DNA of 64,000 nt from Gemmatimonas aurantiaca (GTDB lineage: Bacteria > Gemmatimonadota > Gemmatimonadetes > Gemmatimonadales > Gemmatimonadaceae): assembly GCF_037190085.1 (NCBI RefSeq), contig NZ_JBBCJO010000004.1, positions 1 through 64,000 of the forward strand, written 5' to 3'. Within the stretch, counting starts at the first letter, position 1. The number at the start of each line of letters is the position of its first letter. A program made the translations under genes and the position numbers. The notes under the pieces were generated by a model that saw only the letters and a list, made by a program, of their open reading frames with translations, ran no database searches and was not told the DNA's origin. Below are positions 51,634 through 62,132 of this stretch, in pieces.

Positions 51634-52233
51634 TCAGAACGCGTACCCGATCGTGAGTCGCATGGTGGGCACCACGCGCTCGATGCCGTGAGCCCGTTCA
51701 CCTGGGATGAAATACCGCTTCACACCGGCTCCTATCGTCACCGCGGTGGCCTGACTGCTACCCAGCAGCCATTGGTATTGTCCTTCCACCGAGAACGTCG
51801 GCGCCGACTCCGTGTGGTCGTTCTTCCGGCAGGTGACATCGTCGCAGGTGTCCTCGTCGAGGCGTACCGCGCCGTACCCGAGTCCGGCGGCGACGCCGAG
51901 TCCCTGCAATGCGCGTTCCTGGGGATAGAGCCGGATTTTTGCGTCGAGGTTCGTGTGGTAATCATCCAGCTTCATGTACGAACCGCTGAGGGCCAGCGCG
52001 ACATTGGACTTGATGCGCTGCTCGTACTCGCCCTGGAAGTAGCCGAACAACGGCAGGAAAGGATTGAACGAAATGATGTGGGCGGGACCACTCCCTTCGG
52101 CGCGGGTCGCGCGAGTCTGGTCCCGCAAGGAGCCCTGTGCCGCGACATCGTACGGCAATGCCAGGGTGATGGCGCCAGCCAACAGGGCGGCGCTTGCGGT
52201 ACGAGCGATCAGACGACGATGACGATGGTGCAT
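51634..52233 (-). CDS. Outer-membrane beta-barrel protein
   Basis: 199 residues with a signal peptide (GAITLALPYDVAAQ) and a beta-barrel body whose last strand ends TMRLTIGYAF. A Cys pair (CDDVTC) may be a disulfide in a loop. It is unlike its neighbours in detail but the same size class. Function unknown. Confidence 0.78.
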   Translation of the reverse strand: MHHRHRRLIARTASAALLAGAITLALPYDVAAQGSLRDQTRATRAEGSGPAHIISFNPFLPLFGYFQGEYEQRIKSNVALALSGSYMKLDDYHTNLDAKIRLYPQERALQGLGVAAGLGYGAVRLDEDTCDDVTCRKNDHTESAPTFSVEGQYQWLLGSSQATAVTIGAGVKRYFIPGERAHGIERVVPTMRLTIGYAF

Positions 52234-52284
52234 GAGAACCTCGGAAAATCTTGCTGCTGCTGTGCACGGACCGACAAGAGAAAT

Positions 52285-52311
52285 GCCCTGCGTGCACGAA
52301 GCACGCAGGGC
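52285..52311 (-). terminator. Terminator of the third beta-barrel gene
   Basis: 11-bp perfect stem GCCCTGCGTGC / GCACGCAGGGC with ACGAA loop; read on the minus strand it is followed by ATTTCTCTT. It lies between the two minus-strand barrel genes. Confidence 0.75.
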
Positions 52312-52343
52312 ACGCTCGTCGATACCGATGGATCGGAGATGGA

Positions 52344-52901
52344 TCAGAACCGGATGCCGAAGGTGATCGGCAGGAAGTTCATGCTGCTCGGGTCACGGAA
52401 AACGTTCACGTACTTCGCCTCCAGGAACGTGGAGAAACCGGAGAGCTGGAAGCGCAGGCCGCCGCCCACCTGGATGCCCACGTCGGTGGTGCCATCGGAC
52501 GTTCCGGTCGTGCTGCCCAGATTGTACTCGAACTTGGTGTTGTACATGCCCACACCGCCGAGCAGATACGGCCTCACCATGCTCGACGTCGGCACGTCGT
52601 AGAGTGCGTTGGCCACGAAGCCCAGGCTCTGCAGCTTGAGGTCGTCACTGACCTTCGACCCCCACTTGTCGAAGCTCACATCGGCGCGGAAGCCCAGGGA
52701 CTTCATGGACGCCGGCTTCAGGAAAACGTGGCCCGCCACGGTATATCCGGCATCCGCCCCGTCACCGAGGTCACCCATGGGCAACGAAAGACCGCCGCTG
52801 ACGCCAAACGACACCGGCTTGTCGGAGCTGGTCTGGGCCGCCAGGGCCGCAGGCGCGGTCAGAGCCGCCGCCAGTCCGAACGCACGCAGTGCACGCTTCA
52901 T
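52344..52901 (-). CDS. Outer-membrane beta-barrel protein, OmpA/OmpW-like
   Basis: 185 residues: signal peptide to AALAAQ, repeated beta strands (FGVSGGLSLPMG, GYTVAGHVFLKP, LGFRADVSFD, YLLGGVGMYNTKFEYN, IQVGGGLRFQL, FLEAKYVNVF) and terminal FGIRF. The start at 52901 has a very strong GGAGGAG. It is the opposite strand from the gene at 51001 but belongs to the same cluster. Confidence 0.85.
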   Translation of the reverse strand: MKRALRAFGLAAALTAPAALAAQTSSDKPVSFGVSGGLSLPMGDLGDGADAGYTVAGHVFLKPASMKSLGFRADVSFDKWGSKVSDDLKLQSLGFVANALYDVPTSSMVRPYLLGGVGMYNTKFEYNLGSTTGTSDGTTDVGIQVGGGLRFQLSGFSTFLEAKYVNVFRDPSSMNFLPITFGIRF

Positions 52902-52953
52902 GCTCTCCTCCAGGAGGTTGATTTTGAGGTGATACGTTTTCGTAACCCGGAAC

Positions 52954-53430
52954 TCAGTCAGGGATCCGTTCGACACGCGTCACGAAGTACTCCGTTTCCC
53001 CGAAGCACGACGAGGGCAATCCGATATGCTGTTCGTAGTACACGGACACCCGTTCGCCGCTGAGTGATTCGAGGGCCCGGGCCAGGGAATCGCTCCGCAC
53101 GGTAAAGGTGAAACTGTCGGATCGGAAGCCACGGGCGATGTCCGTGTACAATGTCCCCTCCCACGTTTTGCAGACATATCCCTTCCGGGCGATCTTCTGC
53201 ACATAACCGGCACGTTTGCCGTCCGAGTAACTCCAGGACAGGGCGATCGCGGACCATGCCGCCAGTCCGAGCACCGGAAGGCCGATCACCACGGCGAGAG
53301 TGGTCAGCAGCCAGTGCCGCCGGAAGAACGAACGACGCGGGGCCGCGGGGATGGCCGGGGACATGGGATCGTCCGACGCCATACCGGATGGCGGATCGTC
53401 CGAGCCTGAAGAGGATGAGGGGTCGGTCAT
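52954..53430 (-). CDS. Hypothetical single-TM protein
   Basis: 158 residues: low-complexity Ser/Asp N-terminus, one membrane helix (about 38-62, HWLLTTLAVVIGLPVLGLAAWSAIAL), then a conserved domain SDGKRAGYVQKIARKGYVCKTWEGTLYTD...RVSVYYEQHIGLPSSCFGETEYFV. The domain looks like a conserved family often left unnamed. It is divergent from ispG and only 72 bp apart. Confidence 0.7.
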   Translation of the reverse strand: MTDPSSSSGSDDPPSGMASDDPMSPAIPAAPRRSFFRRHWLLTTLAVVIGLPVLGLAAWSAIALSWSYSDGKRAGYVQKIARKGYVCKTWEGTLYTDIARGFRSDSFTFTVRSDSLARALESLSGERVSVYYEQHIGLPSSCFGETEYFVTRVERIPD

Positions 53431-53502
53431 GTGCTGGAACTTGGGGGAGGCCCTGAGGACGCGCTAGCTTACGGAACTCACTCTCAACCGGGTTTCAGTA
53501 TC

Positions 53503-54741
<1,239 letters not shown>

Positions 54742-54766
54742 CGCTCTATCTGCGTTCCCCCGCTGT

Positions 54767-56026
54767 TCACCCCGGGTCCGGCACCACGTCGATCCCGCCG
54801 GCCTGCTGCCCGACATCAACACGTGCCACGGTCTCGAGCGCCACGAGATCGATGATCTCGACCGTGCCGGGTTCACTACCCACACCTTCCACGCTCACGA
54901 AGGCGTAGCGGTCGTCAGACGTGACCGCGACACCATGCACCACGCGGCGCTGCGTGGGCAATGTCGCGAGAACGGCACCACTCTGCGTGTCGATGACCGA
55001 CACACTCTGTCCACGCTTGTTGGTGGCGACGAGCTTCTTGCCGTCCCGCGTGATGGCCAGATTGTAGACGCCGTTGCCGGCCGGAATACGACGACGCATC
55101 TGCCACGTGGGCACATCGATCTCCACGAGATCACTCGTGCCGTTGCACGCCACCCACACCGTGCGATCGTCCGGCGACGGCTGTGCCCAGGTGGGCGAAC
55201 ACGTCGTGCTGCCGGCCGCGGGTTGGGCGAGGCCGTGACCGCTCATGTCATGCCCGGCGTGCGCACCCACGCCAGCGGCGGTACGCTGCGGTGGCATCCC
55301 GGCCATCCCCTGCTCCAGACCTCTGGTGAGCAGGAAATGCCGCGCCACCTGCAATCCGTCGAGATCGATCTCCACGAGCTGGTCGTCCATCATGCACACC
55401 GAGTAGTGCCGTGTGCCGGTGCTGTTCATGCGTGACCCATGAGGCATCGTGCAGGTGGTGATGCGTGCGATTTCCTGCAAGCTGTCCGCACGCACCACCG
55501 ATACATCCGACGGCACCATGTCGCCGTGCAGATTGAAATTCACCACCACGATCGATCGACCGTCGGGGCTCACCTGCAAGGTCGCGGGGAAATTTCCCAG
55601 CATCACCTGCCCCTGATAGGCATTCGTACGCGTATCGAATTTCCAGAGCACGCCATACGGGGTGCCGTGCGCGGTGGTCACGTAGTAGTGCGCACCACCA
55701 GGTTCGAATGCCAAACCATGCGGGCCATCGGGATCGGCCAGCATCACGCCCACCTCGTGCTCGCGCACGACGCGCGCGCCGGTGGGGCCGAACTCGATCA
55801 CGGCCACCCGATCCACCGACTCGGAGGCCACGAGTGCCCGATACGTGCGCGTCGGTGCGGCGATTGCCGCGCCCGGAGATGTCGACGTCCGTTGGGCACC
55901 CGCGTCGCCGATTTCCCCGAGCATCGCCGTCACGGCCACGACAATCAGCCGCGCGAGGCGACGGACCTGCCGATCGTTCGGCCAATCTTTCAGTCGATCT
56001 TTCAACGGACCACTCGATCGTCGCAC
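54767..56026 (-). CDS. Secreted YVTN/YncE-like beta-propeller protein
   Basis: 419 residues with a signal peptide (LARLIVVAVTAMLGEIGDAGAQ) and repeated propeller blades such as GLAFEPGGAHYYVTTAHG, ATLQVSPDGRSIVVVN, NLAITRDGKKLVATNKRGQSVSVIDTQSGAVLATLP and GVAVTSDDRYAFVSVEG. A His/Met-rich insert (GAHAGHDMSGHGLAQ) could bind metal. GTG start; 7 nt after the LVIVD gene ends. Last gene of the six-gene minus-strand run. Confidence 0.83.
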   Translation of the reverse strand: MRRSSGPLKDRLKDWPNDRQVRRLARLIVVAVTAMLGEIGDAGAQRTSTSPGAAIAAPTRTYRALVASESVDRVAVIEFGPTGARVVREHEVGVMLADPDGPHGLAFEPGGAHYYVTTAHGTPYGVLWKFDTRTNAYQGQVMLGNFPATLQVSPDGRSIVVVNFNLHGDMVPSDVSVVRADSLQEIARITTCTMPHGSRMNSTGTRHYSVCMMDDQLVEIDLDGLQVARHFLLTRGLEQGMAGMPPQRTAAGVGAHAGHDMSGHGLAQPAAGSTTCSPTWAQPSPDDRTVWVACNGTSDLVEIDVPTWQMRRRIPAGNGVYNLAITRDGKKLVATNKRGQSVSVIDTQSGAVLATLPTQRRVVHGVAVTSDDRYAFVSVEGVGSEPGTVEIIDLVALETVARVDVGQQAGGIDVVPDPG

Positions 56027-56033
56027 CGTGACC

Positions 56034-58088
56034 TCACGGAACGATGGCGCTCTTCTTCGGATCGGGCTTGGGTTCCATGCGCACGATCCAGAGGCCGTTG
56101 TACATGTCGTTCACGTACGCCAGCCCATTGCGCACCACCACGCCCCAGGTCATCGCCGCGTTCTTCACGAAGCCGTCGAGATCGGCCGTGTTCACATGCA
56201 CCATCTCGCGCTGCTGCGCCCGCAGATCGCCACGCAGCTCGCCGGAGATGTCGAACGCGCGGAACCCGGCGTTGTAGGCGCCCATGTACAGCGTGTCACC
56301 GGCCACCCACACGTTGTGCACACCGCCGAACTCCGGTTCGTAGAACGCCACGCTCTTCGGCTTCGCGATGTCCGACACGTCGAGCACCTGCAGTCGCCCG
56401 TAGGCGCGCCCGGCCGATGCATCCTTCGCGCCCTTCACCGGCGCCGCGGGAAACACTTCGTCGGCGATGAAGACGTAGTTGTTGTGACGCCACGCCGTGT
56501 GCGTGCCCCGGATGAATCCGGGGCCGCCCGACGCCTCGACCTGCCGGTAGAGATCGTTCAGATCGTACTTGTACTGCGACACGAGCTGGGGATTGCCGGG
56601 CGAGCCACCCTTCACACCATTGCCCACGTCGAGGATGACGAGTCCGTCGTTCCAGTAGCTCAGATAGGCCAGGCCATCCTGCACATCGACATCGTGCAGC
56701 GAACGTCCTGCGTCGGGGCGCGGCGTCTTCCACACCGCGGCCGTCTTCGGCTGACACGGATCGTTGATGTCGATGATGTGGAAGGCCCCCGTGCCGTCGT
56801 TGGTGAGATACACGTGGGTGCCGAACTTCTCCTGCCGGTACACGAATGTGGAGTGCACACCGCCGGTGAGTCCGTCGGTGAAGTCCGCGCACTTCTTCGG
56901 ATGCAGCGGATCGTCGAGCGTGGCGATGACGATCCCGTTCTTCCGGTCGCTCGCGCCTTCGCGCGTGAACACCATGGCCTTGCCGTCGGGCGTGGTCATG
57001 ATGTCGTTCACGCGCCGCGTGTTCTCGACGATCGAATCGGTCACCACCGGCCTGGTCTTGTCGGTGATATCGATCGTGTACATGCGATCGCCGCCCGACC
57101 CCGTGCCGAGGTAGGCGATCTCGCGCGTGGGGTGCAGCCACACTTCCTCGGTGGTGAACTTCATGCGCGGCAAGCGGCCGACCACCGTGGCCGGCCGGCG
57201 CACATCGCGCGGCGCGAGACGCACCACCGCCTGGGCGCTCTGCGTGCCGAGCGTGGCGGTCACGAGGTACGTGCCGCCTTCATAACCCGTGAACGCCCCG
57301 TCACGATCGATGATGCCCTGACCGGGACTGAAGCTGTACGTGGGTGTCAGACCGGTGATGGTGCGCCCCGCGGCATCCTTCGCGGTGACCTGGAAACGGA
57401 TCACATCGCCGGTGCGCGCCTCACGTGAAGACGGTGTGATGCTCATCGACGCCACACGGGACGTCACCACGTCCACCGGCACCGTGATCGACGCACGGTC
57501 CACACGTCCGGTGAGCACGGCACGTCCGCCGGCCCGGGCTTCGATCATGCCATCGGCGTTCACCGCCACGGCCGCGGGATTGCTGCTGGTCCAGTTCACC
57601 CGATCGCGCCGCACATCACCGGCGGCGCTCTTCACCGTGGGCACGAGCACAAAACGCTGCCCGGGCACCAAGCGCGTGGGCATCTGGTCGAGCGTGATCG
57701 TCGCCGCCGGCCCGGGCACCATGCGCACTTCCACCCGCTGCGTGATGGCCGGCTGACCGACGATCTGCGCCACCACGGTCACCGGCAACGTTCCCGTCGA
57801 TCCCGAATGCACCAGACCATCGGGTTCGACGCGGCCTTCGAACACCCCGCCGGCCGCCACGAAACGGATCTGCGCGTTGGCGATGGGCTGACCGGCCGCG
57901 TCCACCACCTGCGCACGCAATCGCAGCGTATCCTCGGCGACCACCACCGGATCGGCCGGTGTCACCACCAGACGCGCGCCCTGCGCGGGCGGTTGTACGA
58001 CCGGCGCCGTCGCCGGTACGGCAACCGGCATCACGATGGACGGCGACGGCAACAGCGCGGCGATCACGAGCAGGGAAAGGGGCATCAT
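56034..58088 (-). CDS. Secreted Ig-like and LVIVD-repeat protein
   Basis: 684 residues. Signal peptide, then three Ig-like/Big_2-type domains (about 35-300; LRLRAQVVDAAGQPIANAQIRFVA, VNWTSSNPAAVAVNADGMIEARAGG, FQVTAKDAAGRTITGL), then an LVIVD beta-propeller (about 310-680) with blades such as MYTIDITDKTRP, AFHIIDINDPCQPKTAAVWKTP, LQVLDVSDIAKPKSVAFYEPEFGG and GFRAFDISGELR. It resembles the partial LVIVD lipoprotein at the left end but with Ig domains instead of a lipobox. Extracytoplasmic interaction role inferred. Confidence 0.87.
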   Translation of the reverse strand: MMPLSLLVIAALLPSPSIVMPVAVPATAPVVQPPAQGARLVVTPADPVVVAEDTLRLRAQVVDAAGQPIANAQIRFVAAGGVFEGRVEPDGLVHSGSTGTLPVTVVAQIVGQPAITQRVEVRMVPGPAATITLDQMPTRLVPGQRFVLVPTVKSAAGDVRRDRVNWTSSNPAAVAVNADGMIEARAGGRAVLTGRVDRASITVPVDVVTSRVASMSITPSSREARTGDVIRFQVTAKDAAGRTITGLTPTYSFSPGQGIIDRDGAFTGYEGGTYLVTATLGTQSAQAVVRLAPRDVRRPATVVGRLPRMKFTTEEVWLHPTREIAYLGTGSGGDRMYTIDITDKTRPVVTDSIVENTRRVNDIMTTPDGKAMVFTREGASDRKNGIVIATLDDPLHPKKCADFTDGLTGGVHSTFVYRQEKFGTHVYLTNDGTGAFHIIDINDPCQPKTAAVWKTPRPDAGRSLHDVDVQDGLAYLSYWNDGLVILDVGNGVKGGSPGNPQLVSQYKYDLNDLYRQVEASGGPGFIRGTHTAWRHNNYVFIADEVFPAAPVKGAKDASAGRAYGRLQVLDVSDIAKPKSVAFYEPEFGGVHNVWVAGDTLYMGAYNAGFRAFDISGELRGDLRAQQREMVHVNTADLDGFVKNAAMTWGVVVRNGLAYVNDMYNGLWIVRMEPKPDPKKSAIVP

Positions 58089-58103
58089 GTCCGTCTCACT
58101 CCA

Positions 58104-58700
58104 TCAGGCGTGTTCGAGACCCTGGGCGGCTTCTTCGAGTTCGGTCACGATCGGCGCGTCGAAACCGATTTCACGCAGCCGGTTCGCCACGCGGCGATAC
58201 CAGCGCACCGTGCCTTCGCGTCCCGCCGAGAATCGTCCCCAGACCGTTTCGGGGAACGCCGTCCGGCGGAGATCGGACAGAATGGAGTTGGCATTGTGCA
58301 CCTTGTCGGCGGCACACACCCAGAGCGCGTCTTCACTCGCGTGGCCGAGACGCTGCAGGTAGTCGTCCTTGCGTTCCTCCCACGACAACTCGACGCCATC
58401 GTCGTCGGTGCGCCGCGTGGTGACGGCGAGGACGGCATCGAGCACACTGTTGCCGAACTTCCGTCCGATGCGCTCTTCGAGCATCTCGCGCGTCAGACCG
58501 TCGCGCACACCGTCCTCGACGACATCGTGCAGGATACCGGCCACGATGGTCTCTTCCGGACAGCCGTAACGCGTGAGAATCACCGCCACGTTGGCCGGAT
58601 GCGTGAGATAGGGGAGACGTGTTCCCTTGCGCACCTGTTGGTCGTGATGCTTGGCGGCGAAGGCAAACGCGTGGTTGATGCGATCGGAGTACCCGGTCAT
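58104..58700 (-). CDS. HD domain protein, alarmone-hydrolase-like
   Basis: 198 residues resembling the hydrolase half of RelA/SpoT or MESH1: LTHPANVAVIL (His34), GILHDVVED (His58-Asp59) and CAADKVHN. These are the Mn-binding motifs of (p)ppGpp hydrolases. No synthetase domain, so a single-activity small alarmone hydrolase or other nucleotide pyrophosphohydrolase. It is 15 nt before the LVIVD gene and 38 nt after the GAF protein. Confidence 0.85.
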   Translation of the reverse strand: MTGYSDRINHAFAFAAKHHDQQVRKGTRLPYLTHPANVAVILTRYGCPEETIVAGILHDVVEDGVRDGLTREMLEERIGRKFGNSVLDAVLAVTTRRTDDDGVELSWEERKDDYLQRLGHASEDALWVCAADKVHNANSILSDLRRTAFPETVWGRFSAGREGTVRWYRRVANRLREIGFDAPIVTELEEAAQGLEHA

Positions 58701-58738
58701 GACCAGATCATTGGCAGAGGCGACGGGATATCGCGTGT

Positions 58739-59248
58739 TCAGGCGGGGGTGAGAACATACGTCGTGCGACGGAACCAGGCCACCAGCGATTCGAGACCTC
58801 GCTGATCGGCTTCACCGAAGGCGTGGGGAACGGCCGAATCGATGTCCAGCACGGCCAGCAACGCGCCCGTCGCGTCGAAGACCGGCACCACGATTTCACT
58901 GCGCGAACGGGCGTCACAGGTGATGTGTCCGGGAAAGGCATGCACGTCGGGCACGATCACCGTGCGCGCTTCCGCCGCGGCCGTTCCGCACACACCGCGG
59001 CCGAATACGATGTCCTGACATCCCAGCGATCCCTGGTACGGCCCCACCCGCAGCAGATGGTCCGGCTCCACGACCCGATAGAATCCGGTCCACAGGTGGC
59101 CGAACGCATGATGCAGCAGTGCGCTCGTGGTTGCCATGCCGGCAATGATATCGTGACTGTCCCCGAGCACGAGTTGCTGGATGGACAGCAGCTGCGCATA
59201 GGCTTCGTCACGCGGGACGGACCGCAGGTCGGGGATGACGGGTTCCAT
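58739..59248 (-). CDS. Free methionine-R-sulfoxide reductase-like GAF protein
   Basis: 169 residues, a single GAF domain. Three conserved Cys of fRMsr are present: Cys77 (LGCQDI), Cys87 (GRGVCGTA) and Cys111 (GHITCDARSRSEIV). YQGSLGC and VPDVHAFPGHITC fit the family. It would reduce free methionine-R-sulfoxide using thioredoxin. Part of the minus-strand run. Confidence 0.9.
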   Translation of the reverse strand: MEPVIPDLRSVPRDEAYAQLLSIQQLVLGDSHDIIAGMATTSALLHHAFGHLWTGFYRVVEPDHLLRVGPYQGSLGCQDIVFGRGVCGTAAAEARTVIVPDVHAFPGHITCDARSRSEIVVPVFDATGALLAVLDIDSAVPHAFGEADQRGLESLVAWFRRTTYVLTPA

Positions 59249-59283
59249 CGGAATTCAGATGCGGAGAGGAGAAAGCCCGCGCG

Positions 59284-59718
59284 TCAGCGCAGCGGACCGA
59301 TGGCGGTGATGAGCCGGAGATCGAGAATGGCGAATGCGATGCCCTGCACGATCACGGCGGTGCCTGCACCGATGGCACCGAGTCGGGGACCCCAGCGCCA
59401 GGCGGTCAGCGCCAGCGTCATGCCGACAGCGGCGTACCCCACGTCGAAACCCGTGTTCAGCCAGAGGGTGTTCACCAGTTCCTGCATGCCGGCATAGTCC
59501 CGTGGCGCGAGACGCTGCCAGCTTCGCGCCGCGGACAGCACCACGACACCACCCCAGACCGCCGTCTGGATGGCGAAGTGCCGGATCATGGCCGCGTCGG
59601 ATCGTTTCCAGGCAAGCCGGGCGAACAGCGACGTGCCGGTCGCGATCGAGAGAACGCCCCAGAGCAGCAGTCGCTGCAGGTGTTCGCGTTCCAATACCAA
59701 CAGCGTATCTGCCCACAT
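59284..59718 (-). CDS. Hypothetical membrane protein (DUF6992-like)
   Basis: 144 residues with four predicted transmembrane segments, an N-terminal LLVLEREHLQRLLLWGVLSIATG and internal FAIQTAVWGGVVVLSAAR and NTGFDVGYAAVGMTLAL. I assign it only as a membrane protein of unknown function; the DUF name is a tentative match from memory. Gaps to its neighbours are 35 and 79 bp. Confidence 0.6.
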   Translation of the reverse strand: MWADTLLVLEREHLQRLLLWGVLSIATGTSLFARLAWKRSDAAMIRHFAIQTAVWGGVVVLSAARSWQRLAPRDYAGMQELVNTLWLNTGFDVGYAAVGMTLALTAWRWGPRLGAIGAGTAVIVQGIAFAILDLRLITAIGPLR

Positions 59719-59797
59719 GCTCTGAGACTAGCCGACGGACCTTCGGCCGACCAGCGGCGCCGCGTCCGATACACTGAGCGATGCGGTCGATACGCGC

Positions 59798-61504
59798 TTA
59801 TGCATCCGTCGACGGAATCCCCCATGGCGCGGCCGGCAGCGCGCCGGTCCAGAGCACCACCGCACGCACTCGACGACCCTGCTCCCGCATGTGTCGCTGC
59901 GCCTGGCCGATCCACGCCAGCGACGTCACACCGAGACGGGCGCACAGCACCACATCCGCCGTCCGCGTTTCGGCGCCGGTGTGCACGGTCCCACGCCGTC
60001 GATCGGCCACGAGCACGGCAAAATCGTACGACGCGAGGATCGCGCCCAGTTCGTCCGACGCGGTGCGTTCCGCATGCATCGACGTCGAAGGCGTCGGAGG
60101 CAGGGACAGCGGAGATGCGGAACGCGCACGCACCAGATCCACGGCCGTATCACGTCCGAGGGCCATGGCCCGTCGGGTATCCCAGTGCAACGCCACGGAG
60201 GCTTCGGCAGGCGCGTCGGCACGTTGCAGCGAGGCCGCCGGCAACAGCGCGCGCAGAGGACCACCACGTTCGGCGAGATCCACCAACGCCGTCTCGCGGG
60301 ATTCCCGGGCCGCCACCGCCGCCAGGTGCACACCCACGGCCGCAGCAATCAGGGGCTGATCACAGAGAATCTCCACCTCCCGGGACATGTCTCCCACATG
60401 CGTGAGCGAGAGATGCAGCAGCGGCCAGGCCTCACCACCGGTATCACCACCCGTATCGCCACGGGGAGTGCCACCGGCCCGATGCACGATGACCCGCGCG
60501 CCGGTGAGCGACTCGAGCTCCAGTGCATCGCCGACGGTGGGCCGACGCATTTCCCGCCAGAGCGCCGCACCGAATCCCGCGCTCATCCCGAGGATGAGTG
60601 ACGCGAGCAGCGCGGCCACCGGAGGAATGGTCAGGGCGAACCGATCGCGTACCACGGCACGGGCGGCAGCGACGTCCTTGTTGAAGAGACGGGCGGCACC
60701 GAGTATGGAATCGGTGCGTCGCACGGTCAGGATGGCATCACGCAGGGCCGCATCGAGCACACTGTCGGCATGGACATCCGGGTTGCCGCGCGCGCCGTAC
60801 GGCGCACCCTCTGCGCGAGTCGGCGTGGCATCGGTGCCCGGAAGACGCAGCCGGCGTGCGCCCATGGCCAGCAACCGATCGCCCAGGCCCGTGAGGCGGG
60901 TGGTCAGTGCGGCGTAGCGGGCGTCCGGCCCGCCGAGCGCGGCGTAGGCTTCCCGTTCCCGATGGACCTGTTCGATCGAATCCAGGGTGGCCCGGGCTGC
61001 GGCGTCACGCTGCAACACGGTCTCGGTGACGAGTACCCGATAACTCTCGACCAGCGGCGCCTGACGGGCCCGTTCGAGAGCCCGTTCGAGGGCGAGAATC
61101 GAGGAGGCATCGAGCGTGGAATCGGCCGCGCGCGAGGGAGTCGTGACATCCCCCGCCATCGGCGCGGCAGCGGAGGACGGCGCCGCAGCAGAGGCCACCG
61201 ATGCCACCACGGACACCGCCGCCCGCAGGCTGTCCAGACGGGCCTGCAGCGCGTCCCGCTGCGCGCCCGCGGCCCGTTGCATCGAAAGCAGGGCCTGCGT
61301 ATCCCGCGGCACGGGCAGTCCGCTCAGCGCCGCCGCCAGCGCCCGATCGGCCTGCCGCGGCGCGAGCACGAACGTCAGGATCGCCACCAGCGTCACCAGA
61401 CAACTCACGGCGCCGATGAGCAGACCGTGTCGCACCGCATTGCGGGTGCGGGCCGCCAGCCAGCGGGCGCGGGTCAGGCGATCAGAAGACACGGAACGGG
61501 ACAC
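59798..61504 (-). CDS. Wzz/BY-kinase-like membrane protein lacking P-loop
   Basis: 568 residues. TM1 at about 27-48 and TM2 at about 290-312 flank a long coiled-coil periplasmic domain (ARLDSLRAAV..., ALERALERAR), the topology of Wzz/chain-length and bacterial tyrosine kinases. The cytoplasmic C-terminal domain resembles a MinD/BY-kinase fold, with ILCDQPLIAAAVGVHLAAVAARESRETALVDLAERGG in the P-loop position, but the Walker A glycines and Lys are missing, and FAVLVADRR in the Walker B position. It should not be a kinase. GTG start. No polysaccharide gene is adjacent, so polysaccharide export is only inferred. Confidence 0.75.
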   Translation of the reverse strand: MSRSVSSDRLTRARWLAARTRNAVRHGLLIGAVSCLVTLVAILTFVLAPRQADRALAAALSGLPVPRDTQALLSMQRAAGAQRDALQARLDSLRAAVSVVASVASAAAPSSAAAPMAGDVTTPSRAADSTLDASSILALERALERARQAPLVESYRVLVTETVLQRDAAARATLDSIEQVHREREAYAALGGPDARYAALTTRLTGLGDRLLAMGARRLRLPGTDATPTRAEGAPYGARGNPDVHADSVLDAALRDAILTVRRTDSILGAARLFNKDVAAARAVVRDRFALTIPPVAALLASLILGMSAGFGAALWREMRRPTVGDALELESLTGARVIVHRAGGTPRGDTGGDTGGEAWPLLHLSLTHVGDMSREVEILCDQPLIAAAVGVHLAAVAARESRETALVDLAERGGPLRALLPAASLQRADAPAEASVALHWDTRRAMALGRDTAVDLVRARSASPLSLPPTPSTSMHAERTASDELGAILASYDFAVLVADRRRGTVHTGAETRTADVVLCARLGVTSLAWIGQAQRHMREQGRRVRAVVLWTGALPAAPWGIPSTDA

Positions 61505-61529
61505 GGAAGGGCATACCCCTCAACGAACA

Positions 61530-61558
61530 CGGGGGCTGGCGCATTGCGCCAGCCCCCG
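61530..61558 (-). terminator. Terminator of the cupredoxin gene
   Basis: 13-bp perfect stem CGGGGGCTGGCGC / GCGCCAGCCCCCG with an ATT loop (61530-61558). On the minus strand it is followed by TGTTCGTT, 24 nt past the cupredoxin stop. Confidence 0.78.
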
Positions 61559-61582
61559 CCGTCCTGCAGAACGCGATCCGGT

Positions 61583-62077
61583 TTACTGGACCGTGACCTT
61601 GCCCTTCATGTTCATCGCGAGGTGCGGCGTGCAGTTGAAATCGTACGTACCGGCCGGAACGCCAGCGAACGAGATCGTGTAGCTCTCACCCGCGTTCAAC
61701 AGCATCTTGCCGGAGAGCTCACCCGCCTGCTCGGGCATGTTGGCGAGCAGCGCAGCCTTGGCCGCGGCCGGAAGCGTGGCCGGGTCGAACGCCACGTTGT
61801 GCGGGCCGCCGCTGACCATGTGGAACGTGATACCGTCGCCGGCCTTGATCGTGATCTCCGCCGGTTCGAAACGGTAACCCTTCTCATCGCCGACCATGTT
61901 GACATTGTGCGTCGTGCCCGTGATCGGAGCCGCCGCTGCAGGCGCCGCCGGGGCCTCCGCCGCCGGAGCCGCCGCCGCCGCGCTGGCCGCCGAATCCGCC
62001 GTCGCCTTATCGCCACCACCGCACGCGCCAAGCATGATCGCCGCGCCGGTCACCACCGCAAAGCCGAGAAACCGCAT
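61583..62077 (-). CDS. Cupredoxin (plastocyanin/azurin-like) lipoprotein
   Basis: 164 residues with lipobox LGAC (Cys19), an Ala/Pro/Glu linker and a type-1 copper domain. Ligands: His93 in GGPHNVAF and C149-x2-H152-x4-M157 in NCTPHLAMNMKG, the full blue-copper set. It should be a periplasmic electron carrier. Divergent from the his operon, with palindromes between. Copper use fits the Met/His-rich DUF305 protein elsewhere in the window only loosely. Confidence 0.92.
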   Translation of the reverse strand: MRFLGFAVVTGAAIMLGACGGGDKATADSAASAAAAAPAAEAPAAPAAAAPITGTTHNVNMVGDEKGYRFEPAEITIKAGDGITFHMVSGGPHNVAFDPATLPAAAKAALLANMPEQAGELSGKMLLNAGESYTISFAGVPAGTYDFNCTPHLAMNMKGKVTVQ

Positions 62078-62132
62078 GTCGAGAGGCCTCCAGAGCCTGA
62101 TCGAGATAATTCCGTTCTACAGGACCGTTCTA

